DNA of 64,000 nucleotides from JACVRW01 sp963734365 (GTDB lineage: Bacteria > Actinomycetota > Thermoleophilia > Solirubrobacterales > Thermoleophilaceae). The stretch lies in contig CAVTGV010000008.1 in assembly GCA_963734365.1 (NCBI GenBank), forward strand, positions 310,001 through 374,000, in the 5' to 3' direction. The position numbers and the translations under genes are program-made. Below are positions 52,966 to 61,433 of this stretch, in pieces. Numbering within the stretch: position 1 is the first letter of the stretch; each line of letters starts with the position of its first letter. A model generated the notes under the pieces. It made no database searches and was not told the DNA's origin. It saw nothing but the letters and a program-made list of their open reading frames with translations.

Positions 52966-55711
52966 CCGGCCCCTCGGATCCGTACCCGTCGACGCTATGC
53001 GTCCTCGACCGCGCCGCGTTTCCCGCCTGATGTTGGGCGGATTCGACCGGGGTCTGGCTGTGGTCGTGTTGGCCTTCGTGCTCGCCCTGCCGACCTCGGC
53101 AGCTGCGGCCTTCTCGCAGGGTGCCGGTGCCACCGCGGCGGCTTCCCGCGCGATCAAGACAGAGACGCAACTGCGCCGCGCCTGGAGCGATCCGCTACGG
53201 CGGCGGATCGATCTGGGCGCTGACATTTTCCTCAGGGATTGCCGGACCGGCGATCCGATCCGTGAGTCGCCCTATCCGCTGGTGCTCAACGGGCACGGCC
53301 ACAGGATCCGGCAGACCTGTTTTGAGAAGCGTGTGCTGCGCCAAGACGGGACGGGCTACCTCGAGCTGCGGCGCGTGACGCTCACCCGGGGCGGCTCGGA
53401 CGGTCCCGGGGCGGCGCTGACCACGCGTGGCGAGCTGACGTTCCTGGACGGGGTGGTTGAGGAGAACTTGTCCGAGGAGCCGGGGGGCGGCTTGTTCTCG
53501 ATGCGGCGCGTTACGGTTCGCGGGTCGCGTATCAGCGGGAACCTGGCCAATGACGACGGCGGCGGAGTCTACGCGCGACGGGGCGGGGTGCAGATCTATG
53601 ACTCGGTGGTGAGCAACAACCTGGTGGACGGCTCGGGTGGAGCCGTGGGCTCGACGGGCGACATCCTGATCGTGGATTCCGAGGTCGATGGGAACACCAC
53701 CGATGGCGATGGCGGGGCGCTCTACGCCGACGAGGACGGCGACGTAACCGTGGTCCGCTCGTTGATCGACGGCAGCGACGCCGACGGCCCGGGCGGGGCG
53801 ATCTTCACGTTGGAGGGCGACGTGGCCGTGCTCGATTCGACGCTCAACGGCAATCGCGCCGACGACCGCGGCGGAGCGGTCTCGGGCGAGGCGGATGTGC
53901 TGATCGTGAACTCCACGGTGGCCCGCAACCTGGCCGTGGCCCACGCCGGCGGCGGCCTGTGGGCGCGCCACGACCTGGCCCTGATCAACTCCACCGTGAC
54001 CGACAACTACGCCGAGGGCGAGGGCGGCGGCACGCTGGCCGCGGGGCGCACGACCGTGTTGGGCTCGACCGTGACCAACAACATCGCCTCGGTGGGCGCC
54101 AACCTGGGCTCGGCCGGCCTCCTGCGCGCGTTCGGCTCGATCCTCGGGCCGGCTGACTACAGGGAGGTCACCGGGGATACCCGTCCCACCCGGCGCAGCT
54201 GCCGTGTCTACAAAGCGCGGTCGGAGGGCTACAACTTCCTCACCGATCCGAGCTGCGAGCTCACCCACGCCACCGACATTGTCGGAACCGACCCGAGGCT
54301 CGCGCGGCTGGAGGACGACCCCAACGGCTTCGTGCTCACCCCGTTCGACGGCAGCCCGGTGCGTGCGCGCATCCCGAGTGGGGCCTGTGTCGCGCGGCCT
54401 CCCCGCCGGCTGCCCGCCGGCCAGCTTTTGGCCCGCTACGTCGACTGGGGCTCGATCCTCGCGCACGACGCGCGCGGAGCTCCACGTGACCGCGGAGCGC
54501 CGTGTGACATCGGCGCCGTGCAGTCGGCCCCGCCGCCGGCCGCAGCGGCGAGCCTCGCGCCGCGCCCGGGGGCGCCGCCGCCGGCGCGGGTGGCGGCGAG
54601 TCGTCCGAGCGCCGCGGTCGCGCGCGCGAGGGCGGGTTCGCGCCGGCAGCGGGCCGCGGGTGGGCGGCGCGCTCGGCCCGCACGCTCGGTCCGTGGTCGC
54701 CTGGACGCGCTGTCCAGGCACGTGGGCCGACTCGACAGGGCGTCGCGGCGCCTGGACGAGCTGCTGGGCTGCACGACCCAGCTGCCCGTCGACCAGGCCG
54801 GCGACATCCGCCACCACTGGGGCTTTCGCTACGACGAGCGCGACGGCACCGGCATCGACACCCGTACCGCGCTGGTACTCCACCGCGGCGCAGGACGGCC
54901 CGACCTGCGTTTCCTGCGTGTGTCCCGCAGCCGACGCTGTTTGAGTGCGGCGCCCGACCCCAACGGAACCGGCGAGGACGCCCGAGCCTCGGCTGCCCAA
55001 GCCGCAGCCGATGCGGGCAGCCCGGCACGCCGGCTGGGCGCTCTCGAGCGGACTGCCGCCCACGTCGATCGGCGCACCGAGCGCTTCGACCGCTGGGAAT
55101 CCTGCATCACCTGGCTGCCCGTGACCGAGGCCGGCGACGACGACCAAGACCTGGGCTACCTGCGCAAGCCGAGTCCGGAATCGAGGCTCCGCCATAGCGC
55201 CGCCATCGACTTCGACACCAGCGAGTGGGACGACCCCGACTACACGCTCGCCGCCTTCGTCGGCCGCGACCGCCCCTTCGGTCGCCGCGAGTGCGACACC
55301 GAGCCCGGCGAGAATGGCATCCGGCTGCTACCAAGACAGCGCCCGCGGGCGAGCGCGGCGGCCGCCAGCGCGGCGACCGCCAGCGCGTCGGCCGGCGACG
55401 CCGCGGCGCCGGAAGGCGAGTTTGGCGAGCGGCTCGAGGAACTCGAGGAGGACGTGGAGGACCTGGGCGAACCGGTCGAGGAGATCACGCAATTCGACGA
55501 ATGCATGTACACCGTCGGGGCGCAGTCGCGCCGGGGCTTCGTCTACCAGGACCGCCGTCGATCCCGCACGCGGCGCTCGGCCCTGTCGTTCGACATGCGC
55601 GGCCTACACCCGGCCCAGGTCGACCTGATGGCGTTCTCGGGCGAGGAGCCGCCGCAGATCGAGTGCAACGAGGACGCCGGCGGCGAGGACACCGAGGGTA
55701 GAGGTGATTGA
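52958..55711 (+). CDS. Large secreted right-handed beta-helix protein with three C-terminal modules
   Basis: A 917-aa protein. The signal-like segment is LAVVVLAFVLALPTSAAAAF. Residues 110-400 are beta-helix repeats with GGA(V/L/I) turns: DDGGGVYARRGGVQIYDSVV, GSGGAVGSTGDILIVDSEVD, GPGGAIFTLEGDVAVLDSTL. A Pro/Ala/Arg linker follows. Then come three related modules beginning near residues 585, 690 and 825 (RLDALSRHVGRLDRASRRLD, RLGALERTAAHVDRRTERFD, RLEELEEDVEDLGEPVEEIT). Each continues into a Cys, a LPV-like turn, a G(F/Y) strand and a final Cys. Probably a surface protein. ATG 52958 or 52997 could be the start. Confidence 0.8.
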   Translation: MDDRPLGSVPVDAMRPRPRRVSRLMLGGFDRGLAVVVLAFVLALPTSAAAAFSQGAGATAAASRAIKTETQLRRAWSDPLRRRIDLGADIFLRDCRTGDPIRESPYPLVLNGHGHRIRQTCFEKRVLRQDGTGYLELRRVTLTRGGSDGPGAALTTRGELTFLDGVVEENLSEEPGGGLFSMRRVTVRGSRISGNLANDDGGGVYARRGGVQIYDSVVSNNLVDGSGGAVGSTGDILIVDSEVDGNTTDGDGGALYADEDGDVTVVRSLIDGSDADGPGGAIFTLEGDVAVLDSTLNGNRADDRGGAVSGEADVLIVNSTVARNLAVAHAGGGLWARHDLALINSTVTDNYAEGEGGGTLAAGRTTVLGSTVTNNIASVGANLGSAGLLRAFGSILGPADYREVTGDTRPTRRSCRVYKARSEGYNFLTDPSCELTHATDIVGTDPRLARLEDDPNGFVLTPFDGSPVRARIPSGACVARPPRRLPAGQLLARYVDWGSILAHDARGAPRDRGAPCDIGAVQSAPPPAAAASLAPRPGAPPPARVAASRPSAAVARARAGSRRQRAAGGRRARPARSVRGRLDALSRHVGRLDRASRRLDELLGCTTQLPVDQAGDIRHHWGFRYDERDGTGIDTRTALVLHRGAGRPDLRFLRVSRSRRCLSAAPDPNGTGEDARASAAQAAADAGSPARRLGALERTAAHVDRRTERFDRWESCITWLPVTEAGDDDQDLGYLRKPSPESRLRHSAAIDFDTSEWDDPDYTLAAFVGRDRPFGRRECDTEPGENGIRLLPRQRPRASAAAASAATASASAGDAAAPEGEFGERLEELEEDVEDLGEPVEEITQFDECMYTVGAQSRRGFVYQDRRRSRTRRSALSFDMRGLHPAQVDLMAFSGEEPPQIECNEDAGGEDTEGRGD

Positions 55712-55891
55712 CGCGGTGCATCACCCGTAGTTAGAAGCGCACCGTCAGCCAGCGCGGCTCGACCGCAGATTCGGGCAGCACTTGTTCATCGGCGAGACCG
55801 ACGCCATCCCGACCTTGCCGAAGGCTTCCTCGGGACGCGGGGTTAGGCGAGTCATCCCGGCCCCGTGGACGAGGCATGGTGAGCCCCTCCG

Positions 55892-56002
55892 CTATCTCGA
55901 GAGCAGCTGCATGCCCGCGGCCGTTGCGAGCCCGTAGGCGAGGTGAGCACTCAGGTCCTTGGCCAGCGTCTTGACGTCGTACTTCCAGATTGGCTCGTAG
56001 CA
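55892..56002 (-). pseudogene. C-terminal fragment of an integral membrane protein
   Basis: Reads CYEPIWKYDVKTLAKDLSAH, then LAYGLATAAGMQLLSR and stop. This resembles the conserved ends of DUF1440/YagU-like proteins (WKY..KT.AKDL..HL.YG..TA). Upstream in the same frame there is no matching N-terminal region, so it is a remnant. Confidence 0.5.
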
Positions 56003-56162
56003 GCTGGCCTTCTGGGTGCTCGGGATCGGCAGCCTCTTGGGCGGGAGTCGCGTTGGTTTGGGCGCTTGTCGTGGGCGGCTCTCCCGTCGAACCCGAGCCG
56101 AACGCGCCCGACACGGCTCGCCCCTCGCACTGAACCTCGCGCGCCCTCGTCTCGTCCCCGCG

Positions 56163-56381
56163 ATCGTCTGCCGGGGTGGTCTCCCAGGCGACGTGCCCCA
56201 CGCCGTTCTCGCAGGGATCGAGCCGCAGCGCGGTCGGATCGTCGGGCCACGCGCAGCCCGGACAGTCAAAGCCCCCGTCCGCGTGATTCATGACGAACAG
56301 CGCTCGAGATGCGTCGAGTGAATCTCCCGCGCGAGCGAGCACGCCGCCGACGCTGCGCGCCGCCCCCACCCCGCCGCCGGG
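56163..56381 (-). pseudogene. Fragment of an FdhF/YdeP-type molybdopterin oxidoreductase
   Basis: Reads ALFVMNHADGGFDCPGCAWP, then DPCENGVGHVAWETT. The Asp-Cys-Pro-Gly-Cys-Ala-Trp-Pro block is a hallmark of the N-terminal region of FdhF/YdeP alternative formate-dehydrogenase-like oxidoreductases. Only this 70-residue region survives; the molybdopterin-binding body is absent. An unrelated NAD-dependent formate dehydrogenase is encoded at the right edge of the window. Confidence 0.65.
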
Positions 56382-57063
56382 GGGGGTGAGGGCACCGGCA
56401 CGCGTCCGACAGCCGGTTCGTCGGGCGTCCCCGCCAGCATCCGCGGTTCGAGCTCTGAGTCGCCGTGTCGGGTCATCGTTGCTCCTCTGTGGACGTCCGG
56501 GACGCTGTGGTCGTACCCACCTTCCGGCGGAAGTCGATACGTCCGGTGACCCAACCAAATCGAGCACTCACCGTCGGCGACGCCGTTCCAAACAGCGGAC
56601 GTCCGTCTGCAGGGCACGATCCGGCTCAGCGCGTCTGAATCTGTCGGCGTGGGGTTGGCCAGCCACCGCCCACCGCGCCAGCACTGAGGAGGTCTCCGCG
56701 GAGGCGCCGAACACGTGGTGATCAGAACGAGGGCGTCCGCAAAGGCATGCGCCCGGTCAGAGCCGCTCTCCCCCTTGCGCGTGAAAGCAGGAGCGGCGGC
56801 GAGCTCGAGGCCAAGCCGCGTTTCTGCGCTGATGAGGACACCCAGGATGTTTGCCGGCGGCCGTAGAGCCTGCCCCTGAGGCTGTTGCGAACCACGCCGC
56901 ATACAACGGGCGGTCGAGCGGATCGCGAGAGTCCAGGGCGTTTTTCGTGGCGGGATGTGCCGTGGACTCATTCGTCGCCTCAATCTGAGCAGATGAAAGG
57001 CGACTCGAACGAACCGATTCCCGTTCGCAGAGCCAAATCTCATCCCCGAGGACCCCGGGGCCC

Positions 57064-57113
57064 CCTGGTTGTGGTCCAGGCGGTCGCGGGTTCGAGTCCC
57101 GTCGCTCATCCTC
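57064..57113 (+). other. tRNA-His 3'-half, third copy (putative att site)
   Basis: Identical to the tRNA-His 3' half for 45 bp (57064-57108), then one C-to-T change and four more matching bases. It lacks the 5' half and cannot be a tRNA. Its left flank (GAGCAGA, CGAAC, ATTCCCGTTCGCAGAGC) is related to the flank of the copy at 17905. It may be the right end of an integrated element that began near 17905 or 2180. Confidence 0.75.
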
Positions 57114-57524
57114 CCGGCTGCGAGCCGGCGCGCTGCGGCGTCATTGGGGCAGGGCCGTGCGGAGCACTGTCCCTGCCGCTCTTCCTTGCATCGCTTGGTT
57201 CTCGGTGGGGAGGGTGAGCGCCCGAAGTCGCTCACCTTCCTAAAGTGCCTGGTATCGGGTTTGTTTCGAGTCTTGGTTCCTGTCCCCCAGCTGGTGCCAA
57301 CGGTCCAATAGCGGTCCAATTTCTCGGCGAGTCGCGCGGGATAAGGAGCCTGGCCTGATCCAGCCGCCCGCGCTCGTCGGCAGTCTGAATGAGACGATCG
57401 GTCTTCCAGAAGCGCCTACGTGAGAAGCACCTGGCCAGACGATGTCCTTCCTAGAACTCTTCAACGACGAGTACGCCCTAAGACGTCTGGGTCGAGAAGC
57501 ACTACCGGGCGGCCCTGAAAGAGG

Positions 57525-57752
57525 ATGGCGCGGGCTCGGACTCGTCCCGATCGCCGAGCCCAAGAGCCTCCACTCGACCGGCGCCGGCTGGCCGTGCTCA
57601 CCGGCTTGACCGAAGACGACGATGTCGGGGCGGTGGTGTTCGCGCCGCCACCCGGCATCGCGTGGAAGCCGTCCAGCAACGACGAAATCGCGCTACTCGA
57701 AAGGCGTATTGCGGCGGCGCTGCAGCGGCTGAGCGTCGAGGCCGAGGCCTGA
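57525..57752 (+). other. Possible small ORF or gene tail
   Basis: The last 55 residues look protein-like (LTGLTEDDDVGAVVFAPPPG, then ALLERRIAAALQRLSVEAEA), and the stop lies 1 bp before the ATG of the M20 peptidase fragment. No family is recognised. It could be the tail of an upstream gene cut by recombination. Confidence 0.3.
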
Positions 57753-57753
57753 G

Positions 57754-58101
57754 ATGACCTCGGTCGCGGACGAGGCGGTCGAGCTGACCCGCGAGCTGGT
57801 GGCGCTCGACACGGTCAACCCGGCGCTCGTCCCCGGCGCGCCCGGGGAACGCCCGGCGGTCGACCTCCTGGTTTCACGACTCGAACCGCGAGGCTTCGAA
57901 ATCGAGATCGTCGGCCCACCTGACCGGCCGAGTCTGATCGCGACCCACCGCGGCGGCGGCGGCCGGTCGCTGGCGCTCAACGGGCACCTCGACACGGTCG
58001 GCGTCGAGGGGATGGTCGCCGCAGCCCCCGGGCTACTCGTCCGCCCAGTCCGTAGCCCGATCGTCCTAGGGGCGTGGGTCCGGGAGTATTCGCTGCGCTA
58101 G
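57754..58101 (+). pseudogene. Truncated M20-family peptidase (ArgE/DapE type)
   Basis: The N-terminus is normal for the family: AVELTRELVALDTVNPALVP, GERPAVDLLVSRLEPRGFEI, then LALNGHLDTVG, whose His and Asp are the first metal ligands. After about residue 90 the similarity stops (LLVRPVRSPIVLG) and the frame ends. The remaining metal-binding and lid domains are missing, so it cannot be active. Confidence 0.7.
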
Positions 58102-58112
58102 CGTCGGGAGCG

Positions 58113-58550
58113 ATGCGCCTGGAGCCGGCTATGACCTATCGCTGCGTGACGCGCAGCCCGCTCGAGGTGGGCGGCCGCACGGTTTGGCAGGTCGCCGAGG
58201 CCACGCTGGATGGGGACGGTATCCACGCAACGCTGGCCGCGCCTGGATCGGACTGGATGCTTGATCCGGGAGACGGCATGTGGCGGCCCGACGTCCGCGT
58301 TGCCTTCACGACCAATGACGGTGCGGCGATTGCCCTGGCTTACCGCGGCCTGGTCGAGCAGACCGACACGTTCGTGTCGGCGGCGCAGGCAGACCGGGCG
58401 ACGCGGTGGGACGACCAGTACATGCGGATGGCGTTGTGGTTCGAAACTGCCGACGACCGGTATCTCTGGCTCATGCGCTCGCTGTTCGTCGCCCGCGGCC
58501 GCCTGCTCGGCACCGGACAGGTCGAATACGAGGTCCATCGCGTGACCTGA
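58113..58550 (+). CDS. DUF3237 family protein
   Basis: A 145-aa protein with the layout of DUF3237: MRLEPAMTYRCVTRSPLEVG near the start, then DGDGIHATLAAPGSDWMLDP, PDVRVAFTTNDGAAIALAYR and, near the end, RYLWLMRSLFVARGRLLGTG. ATG 58113 is chosen; ATG 58131 is also possible. The family's function is unknown. It follows the M20 fragment by 11 bp. Confidence 0.75.
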   Translation: MRLEPAMTYRCVTRSPLEVGGRTVWQVAEATLDGDGIHATLAAPGSDWMLDPGDGMWRPDVRVAFTTNDGAAIALAYRGLVEQTDTFVSAAQADRATRWDDQYMRMALWFETADDRYLWLMRSLFVARGRLLGTGQVEYEVHRVT

Positions 58551-58645
58551 GTCCGGCGCTTCCAGCCCGTGCCGCAAGCGGATCCCTCATCGGGCATCTG
58601 ATCGCACCGCTGTTCGGTCAATACGCCGTGGACGAGACCTAGCGG

Positions 58646-59086
58646 TCACTCACCAGCTATCTCGTGGCCGGCGTGGCGCAGCACCTCGACCGCCTCGTCC
58701 AGCCGGCTCGCGGGGACAAGGATGAGGTCGCCGTCGAAGCTCGAGGCCACCCACACCGGCAACTCACCGGCCGCCAGCGGCGCCACGATGGCGCTCAGCA
58801 TTCCGGTCGACTCGGGATCGTGTGCCTCGTCACCGTTCCACAACGCCGTCCACGCGCTCTCAGCTGTGTCGTCGCGCCGTACCTCCGTACGTCCGTCCGG
58901 ACCGAATACGAGCGCGAGCAATTCGGCTTCAGAGGCGCCCTCGCGGACGCCGGTCGCCTGCTCGAGGATGAAACGGCCTTCAAGCACTCTCAACTTCTGA
59001 CGTCGGTCGACGGACACCGCCGGATGGTCGCATACGCGCTGCAGCCCATCCCGCCGGCAGAACGTTCGGCGCCGCCGCGTCGACAT
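58646..59086 (-). CDS. ACT domain protein (CASTOR-like)
   Basis: The core reads GRFILEQATGVREGASEAEL, DDTAESAWTALWNGDEAHDP, then a second ACT half GMLSAIVAPLAAGELPVWVA and SSFDGDLILVPASRLDEAVE. This matches the ACT pair of CASTOR-like amino-acid-binding proteins. The start is uncertain: the first 23 residues of the longest frame look non-native, and GTG near 59017 may be correct. It is divergent from the doxX gene. Confidence 0.75.
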   Translation of the reverse strand: MSTRRRRTFCRRDGLQRVCDHPAVSVDRRQKLRVLEGRFILEQATGVREGASEAELLALVFGPDGRTEVRRDDTAESAWTALWNGDEAHDPESTGMLSAIVAPLAAGELPVWVASSFDGDLILVPASRLDEAVEVLRHAGHEIAGE

Positions 59087-59090
59087 CGCC

Positions 59091-59117
59091 TGTCAGGTCC
59101 TCCTCGCCGCCCGTGTC
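59091..59117 (+). promoter_or_regulatory. Possible ECF41-type promoter of doxX
   Basis: TGTCAGG (59091-59097) and CGTGTC (59112-59117) lie 14 bp apart just before the ATG at 59126. ECF41 promoters are known to resemble TGTCACA...CGTC and to drive genes next to the sigma gene. A transcript from here would be almost leaderless. Similarity is partial. Confidence 0.4.
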
Positions 59118-59125
59118 TTAGGGGT

Positions 59126-59482
59126 ATGTACACCACCTACGTCGCAATAACGATCCTGGTGGCGCTCGCGAACGGCTACGCCGCCGCTCTCAACTTCGTC
59201 GGCGCCGAGTCGGTCAAGGTTGTTGCGGACCAGGTGCAGGTGTCGCAAAGGTGGATGATTCCGTTTGGCATCCTGTTGGCCTCCGGCGCGCTCGGACTGC
59301 TGATCGGCTTCGCCGTCCCAGCGCTAGGCGTGGCTGCCGCGATCGGCCTCGTCGTTTACTTCATCTGCGCCCTGAGTGCGCACGTCCGAGTGCGCGACCC
59401 CAAGATCGCTGGGGCGGTCAGCTTCCTGGCACTGGCCGTGGCCGCCCTGACCGCACACCTCGGCTACCACAACCACTGGTGA
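59126..59482 (+). CDS. DoxX family membrane protein
   Basis: A 118-aa protein with four hydrophobic segments: YVAITILVALANGYAAALNF, MIPFGILLASGALGLLIGFA, LGVAAAIGLVVYFICALSAH and VSFLALAVAALTAHLGYH. The size and helix layout fit DoxX-like proteins. It is followed after 57 bp by an ECF41 sigma gene. This pairing is common for ECF41 sigma factors, whose targets are often DoxX or carboxymuconolactone-decarboxylase genes. Confidence 0.85.
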   Translation: MYTTYVAITILVALANGYAAALNFVGAESVKVVADQVQVSQRWMIPFGILLASGALGLLIGFAVPALGVAAAIGLVVYFICALSAHVRVRDPKIAGAVSFLALAVAALTAHLGYHNHW

Positions 59483-59539
59483 AGACGGCGACGATGAAGC
59501 GGCCCGAGTTTCCCGGAGCGCAGGAGAGGTGAGCTGACA

Positions 59540-60418
59540 ATGGACGAGCGCGAGTGGCTGACCGAGCGCTTCCACCAGGAGCGATCGCATCTACGCGCGG
59601 TCGCCTACCGGATGCTCGGGTCCGTGACCGAAGCCGACGATGCCCTCCAGGAAGCCTGGCTTCGGATTCGCGACCAGGATCCTGAGAGCGTCGAGAACAT
59701 GCAGGCCTGGCTGACCACGGTCGTCGGGCGCGTTTGCCTGAACATGCTGCGCTCGCGACGTGCACGACGGGACGGAACTTCGGTTCATGTCCCGGACCCG
59801 GTGGTGAGCTTTGATGAGGATGTTGACCCCGAACACGAGGCGCTGGTTGCCGACTCGGTCGGGCTGGCCCTTCTGGTGGTTCTCGATGCACTGACTCCCG
59901 CCGAGCGGCTCGCGTTCGTGCTGCACGACGTGTTCGGCGTGCCATTTGCGGACATCGCCACTGCTCTTGACCGTTCCGAAGCCGCCGCGCAGCAGCTGGC
60001 CAGCCGCGCGCGGCGCCGTGTGCAGGGCTCCCCGGAGCCGGATCCCGACCTCGCGCGGCAACGAGAGGTCGTCGACGCGTTCTTCGCCGCCTCGCGCGAT
60101 GGCGACTTCGACGCACTTGTCGCGGTGCTCGATCCCGATGTCGAGCTCCGGATCGACGGCGGCGTGCTGCGAGAGGAAGCCTCGCTCGTTCTTCGTGGCG
60201 CCGAGGCCGTGGCAGGGCACACGGCCACCTACTCCAAGCTCTACCCGTTCGTGAGACCGGCGCTCGTCAACGGCGCCGCCGGAGCCGTGGTAGCCCAGCA
60301 CGGACGACCGTTCTCGGTGATGGCCTTCACCGTCACGAACGGCAAGATCACCCAAATCGACGCCCTCGCCGACCCCGAGCGTCTCGCGCAGCTCGACCTC
60401 ACAACGCCCAGCTCCTGA
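59540..60418 (+). CDS. ECF41-type RNA polymerase sigma factor (SigJ-like) with SnoaL domain
   Basis: A 292-aa protein. Sigma region 2: LRAVAYRMLGSVTEADDALQ, then EAWLRIRDQDPESVENMQAW. Region 4: LTPAERLAFVLHDVFGVPFA, then DIATALDRSEAAAQQLASRA. The C-terminal extension is SnoaL/NTF2-like (VVDAFFAASRDGDFDALVAV, DPDVELRIDGG), the hallmark of ECF41, where it modulates activity without an anti-sigma factor. AGGAGAGG precedes ATG 59540. Confidence 0.93.
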   Translation: MDEREWLTERFHQERSHLRAVAYRMLGSVTEADDALQEAWLRIRDQDPESVENMQAWLTTVVGRVCLNMLRSRRARRDGTSVHVPDPVVSFDEDVDPEHEALVADSVGLALLVVLDALTPAERLAFVLHDVFGVPFADIATALDRSEAAAQQLASRARRRVQGSPEPDPDLARQREVVDAFFAASRDGDFDALVAVLDPDVELRIDGGVLREEASLVLRGAEAVAGHTATYSKLYPFVRPALVNGAAGAVVAQHGRPFSVMAFTVTNGKITQIDALADPERLAQLDLTTPSS

Positions 60419-60431
60419 CAGACATGGGTGT

Positions 60432-61373
60432 TCAGCGGCGAGCTCGGCGCACCGCTCGCACCACCCGCCGCGTCTGGTCGACTATCAGCTTGGGCTGGCG
60501 GAGCATCACGTAGTGGGAGCTGCGCTTGGCGATCACGTGGACGGCGTCGGGGGTCAGCTTCGCGAGCTTGTCCTGCGCGAAGTCCCAGGCCCGCTCGAGC
60601 ACCGCCGGGGTCAACCCGCCGGGTAGCCCTTCGGGCAGCCCGAACGGCAGCCCTTTCGAGATCACGCTCAAGGGCATGTCCCGAAGCGGGTGCGTGCGCT
60701 GCGCTCGCCGCATCTGCGCGAAGCTGCGAACGAAGCGGATCCGCTCCAGGTCCGGATAGTCGAGCCCTTCGACGGGGCCGTTGTTGATGGCGCTGTAGGC
60801 GGCCATCTGAGCGGGATCGAGCGGATCCTGCAGGTACTCGGCGAGCGCGTCGACGAGCACCATCCCGGCGAGCCGGCGTGGATAGGTGGCGGCGTAGAGG
60901 CGATCGATCAGGCCGCCCAGCGAGTGGGCGACGAACACGTACGGCCCGCGCACCTTCGCCACCTTCAGCAGGGCGTGGAGGTCGGAGACCGCGTCGGCCG
61001 CGGTCCGCGGCATCTGCACCGGCGAGCTGCGGCTGAACTCGATCGGAGGGATCGATGTGAGGATCGTCCCGGGTCGGTCGTAGCCGCAGACACGGGTGAA
61101 CCGAGCGACCCCCGGCAGCACGGTCGGGCCAGGAGGGGTTTCGTCGCTGCGCTGGCTCCAGAATGCCGCGCCGTTGCGCAGCCCGGCGTTGAGGATGACC
61201 GTCGGAGAGCCCTTGCCGAAGCACTCCAGGTACATCGAGCGGCCATGGCCGATCCCGAACGACCCGGCGAAGTCCCCGTTCTTCAGCGGCATGTCCGGGG
61301 TCGCGGCTCCGGCGGCAGGCGCGAGAAGTGAGACGAGCGAGATCGCGACTGCGGCGAGGGCCAAACGGCGCAT
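60432..61373 (-). CDS. Secreted alpha/beta hydrolase
   Basis: A 313-aa protein with signal peptide LALAAVAISLVSLLAPAAGA. Landmarks are SPTVILNAGLRNGAAFWSQR, FTRVCGYDRPGT, nucleophile Ser in VAHSLGGLIDRLYAATYPRR, Asp near MVLVDAL and His in AKRSSHYVMLRQPKLIV. Substrate is unknown. ATG 61373 is chosen over GTG 61385. It is convergent with the ECF41 gene. Confidence 0.85.
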   Translation of the reverse strand: MRRLALAAVAISLVSLLAPAAGAATPDMPLKNGDFAGSFGIGHGRSMYLECFGKGSPTVILNAGLRNGAAFWSQRSDETPPGPTVLPGVARFTRVCGYDRPGTILTSIPPIEFSRSSPVQMPRTAADAVSDLHALLKVAKVRGPYVFVAHSLGGLIDRLYAATYPRRLAGMVLVDALAEYLQDPLDPAQMAAYSAINNGPVEGLDYPDLERIRFVRSFAQMRRAQRTHPLRDMPLSVISKGLPFGLPEGLPGGLTPAVLERAWDFAQDKLAKLTPDAVHVIAKRSSHYVMLRQPKLIVDQTRRVVRAVRRARR

Positions 61374-61433
61374 GTGCGCAGCCACCCTAGCCCACCCTGT
61401 GCCCGCAAGGGGACCCGTCTGCAGTCGGCTGGC

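Larger units (their letters stand above)
55712..57753. other. Region of gene fragments around the third tRNA-His copy
   Basis: No intact gene. It holds a membrane-protein C-terminus (55892-56002), an oxidoreductase fragment (56163-56381), one hairpin relative near 56770, the tRNA-His 3' half (57064-57113) and a short unidentified frame at 57525-57752. Confidence 0.5.

Noticed and set aside
53195..55195. 666-aa minus-strand frame opposite the beta-helix gene
   Set aside because: Shadow; the plus strand has a signal peptide and repeated GGA turns.
56288..57319. 343-aa minus-strand frame containing DGTRTRDRLDHNQ
   Set aside because: That peptide is the known translation artefact of antisense tRNA sequence. 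The frame runs through the tRNA-His fragment.
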